From: Pseudodesulfovibrio sp.
GTDB lineage: Bacteria; Desulfobacterota; Desulfovibrionia; Desulfovibrionales; Desulfovibrionaceae
Reading direction: 5' to 3'
Assembly (NCBI GenBank): GCA_022712815.1
Contig: JAFLJW010000298.1
Span: 1-5,487 of the forward strand
DNA length: 5,487 nucleotides
A model generated the notes under the pieces. The model did no database searches, was not told the DNA's origin, and was given only the letters and a program-made list of their open reading frames with translations. This document shows positions 5,464 to 5,487 of the stretch, one piece after another. The position numbers and the translations under genes were made by a program. How positions within the stretch are numbered: position 1 is the first letter of the stretch; each line of letters opens with the position of its first letter.

Positions 5464-5487
5464 GTATAAACTCTTTTCTTCCTCCCC

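Overview
The window looks like chromosomal DNA from a Gram-negative bacterium. The best guess is a sulfate-reducing deltaproteobacterium of the Desulfovibrio/Pseudodesulfovibrio type. That guess rests on my recollection of how this clade's NhaA, MnmE and secreted C69 peptidases read, and on T-rich, hairpin-bearing intergenic repeats of a kind I associate with it. No rRNA or other marker gene is present, so the assignment is inference.

Layout from left to right: (1) bases 1-1039, plus strand, the C-terminal three quarters of an NhaA-type Na+/H+ antiporter cut by the window edge. (2) 1036-1326, minus strand, a 96-residue acidic protein I do not recognise; its stop codon overlaps the nhaA stop in a shared CTAG. 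(3) 1329-2720, minus strand, full-length mnmE, the GTPase of tRNA wobble-uridine modification, lying 2 nt upstream of the small gene and almost certainly co-transcribed with it. (4) 2721-3650, about 930 bases with no convincing gene, containing two diverged copies of a hairpin repeat element facing away from each other, and a strong terminator-like hairpin at the right end. (5) 3651-5390, minus strand, a complete secreted C69-family dipeptidase whose predicted catalytic cysteine sits at the signal peptide cleavage site. (6) 5391-5487, its leader with a strong Shine-Dalgarno and a weak promoter candidate.

The genes do not form one pathway. mnmE and the 96-residue gene form a two-gene unit whose translation is probably coupled, because the codons for MnmE's invariant C-terminal Gly-Lys also serve as the downstream gene's ribosome binding site. 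NhaA (sodium and pH homeostasis) converges on that unit with no visible terminator between them. The peptidase gene is monocistronic as far as the window shows. I found no clear new defence system, mobile element or CRISPR array. The most unusual material is the repeat pair in the mnmE upstream region and the uncharacterised MnmE-linked small protein.
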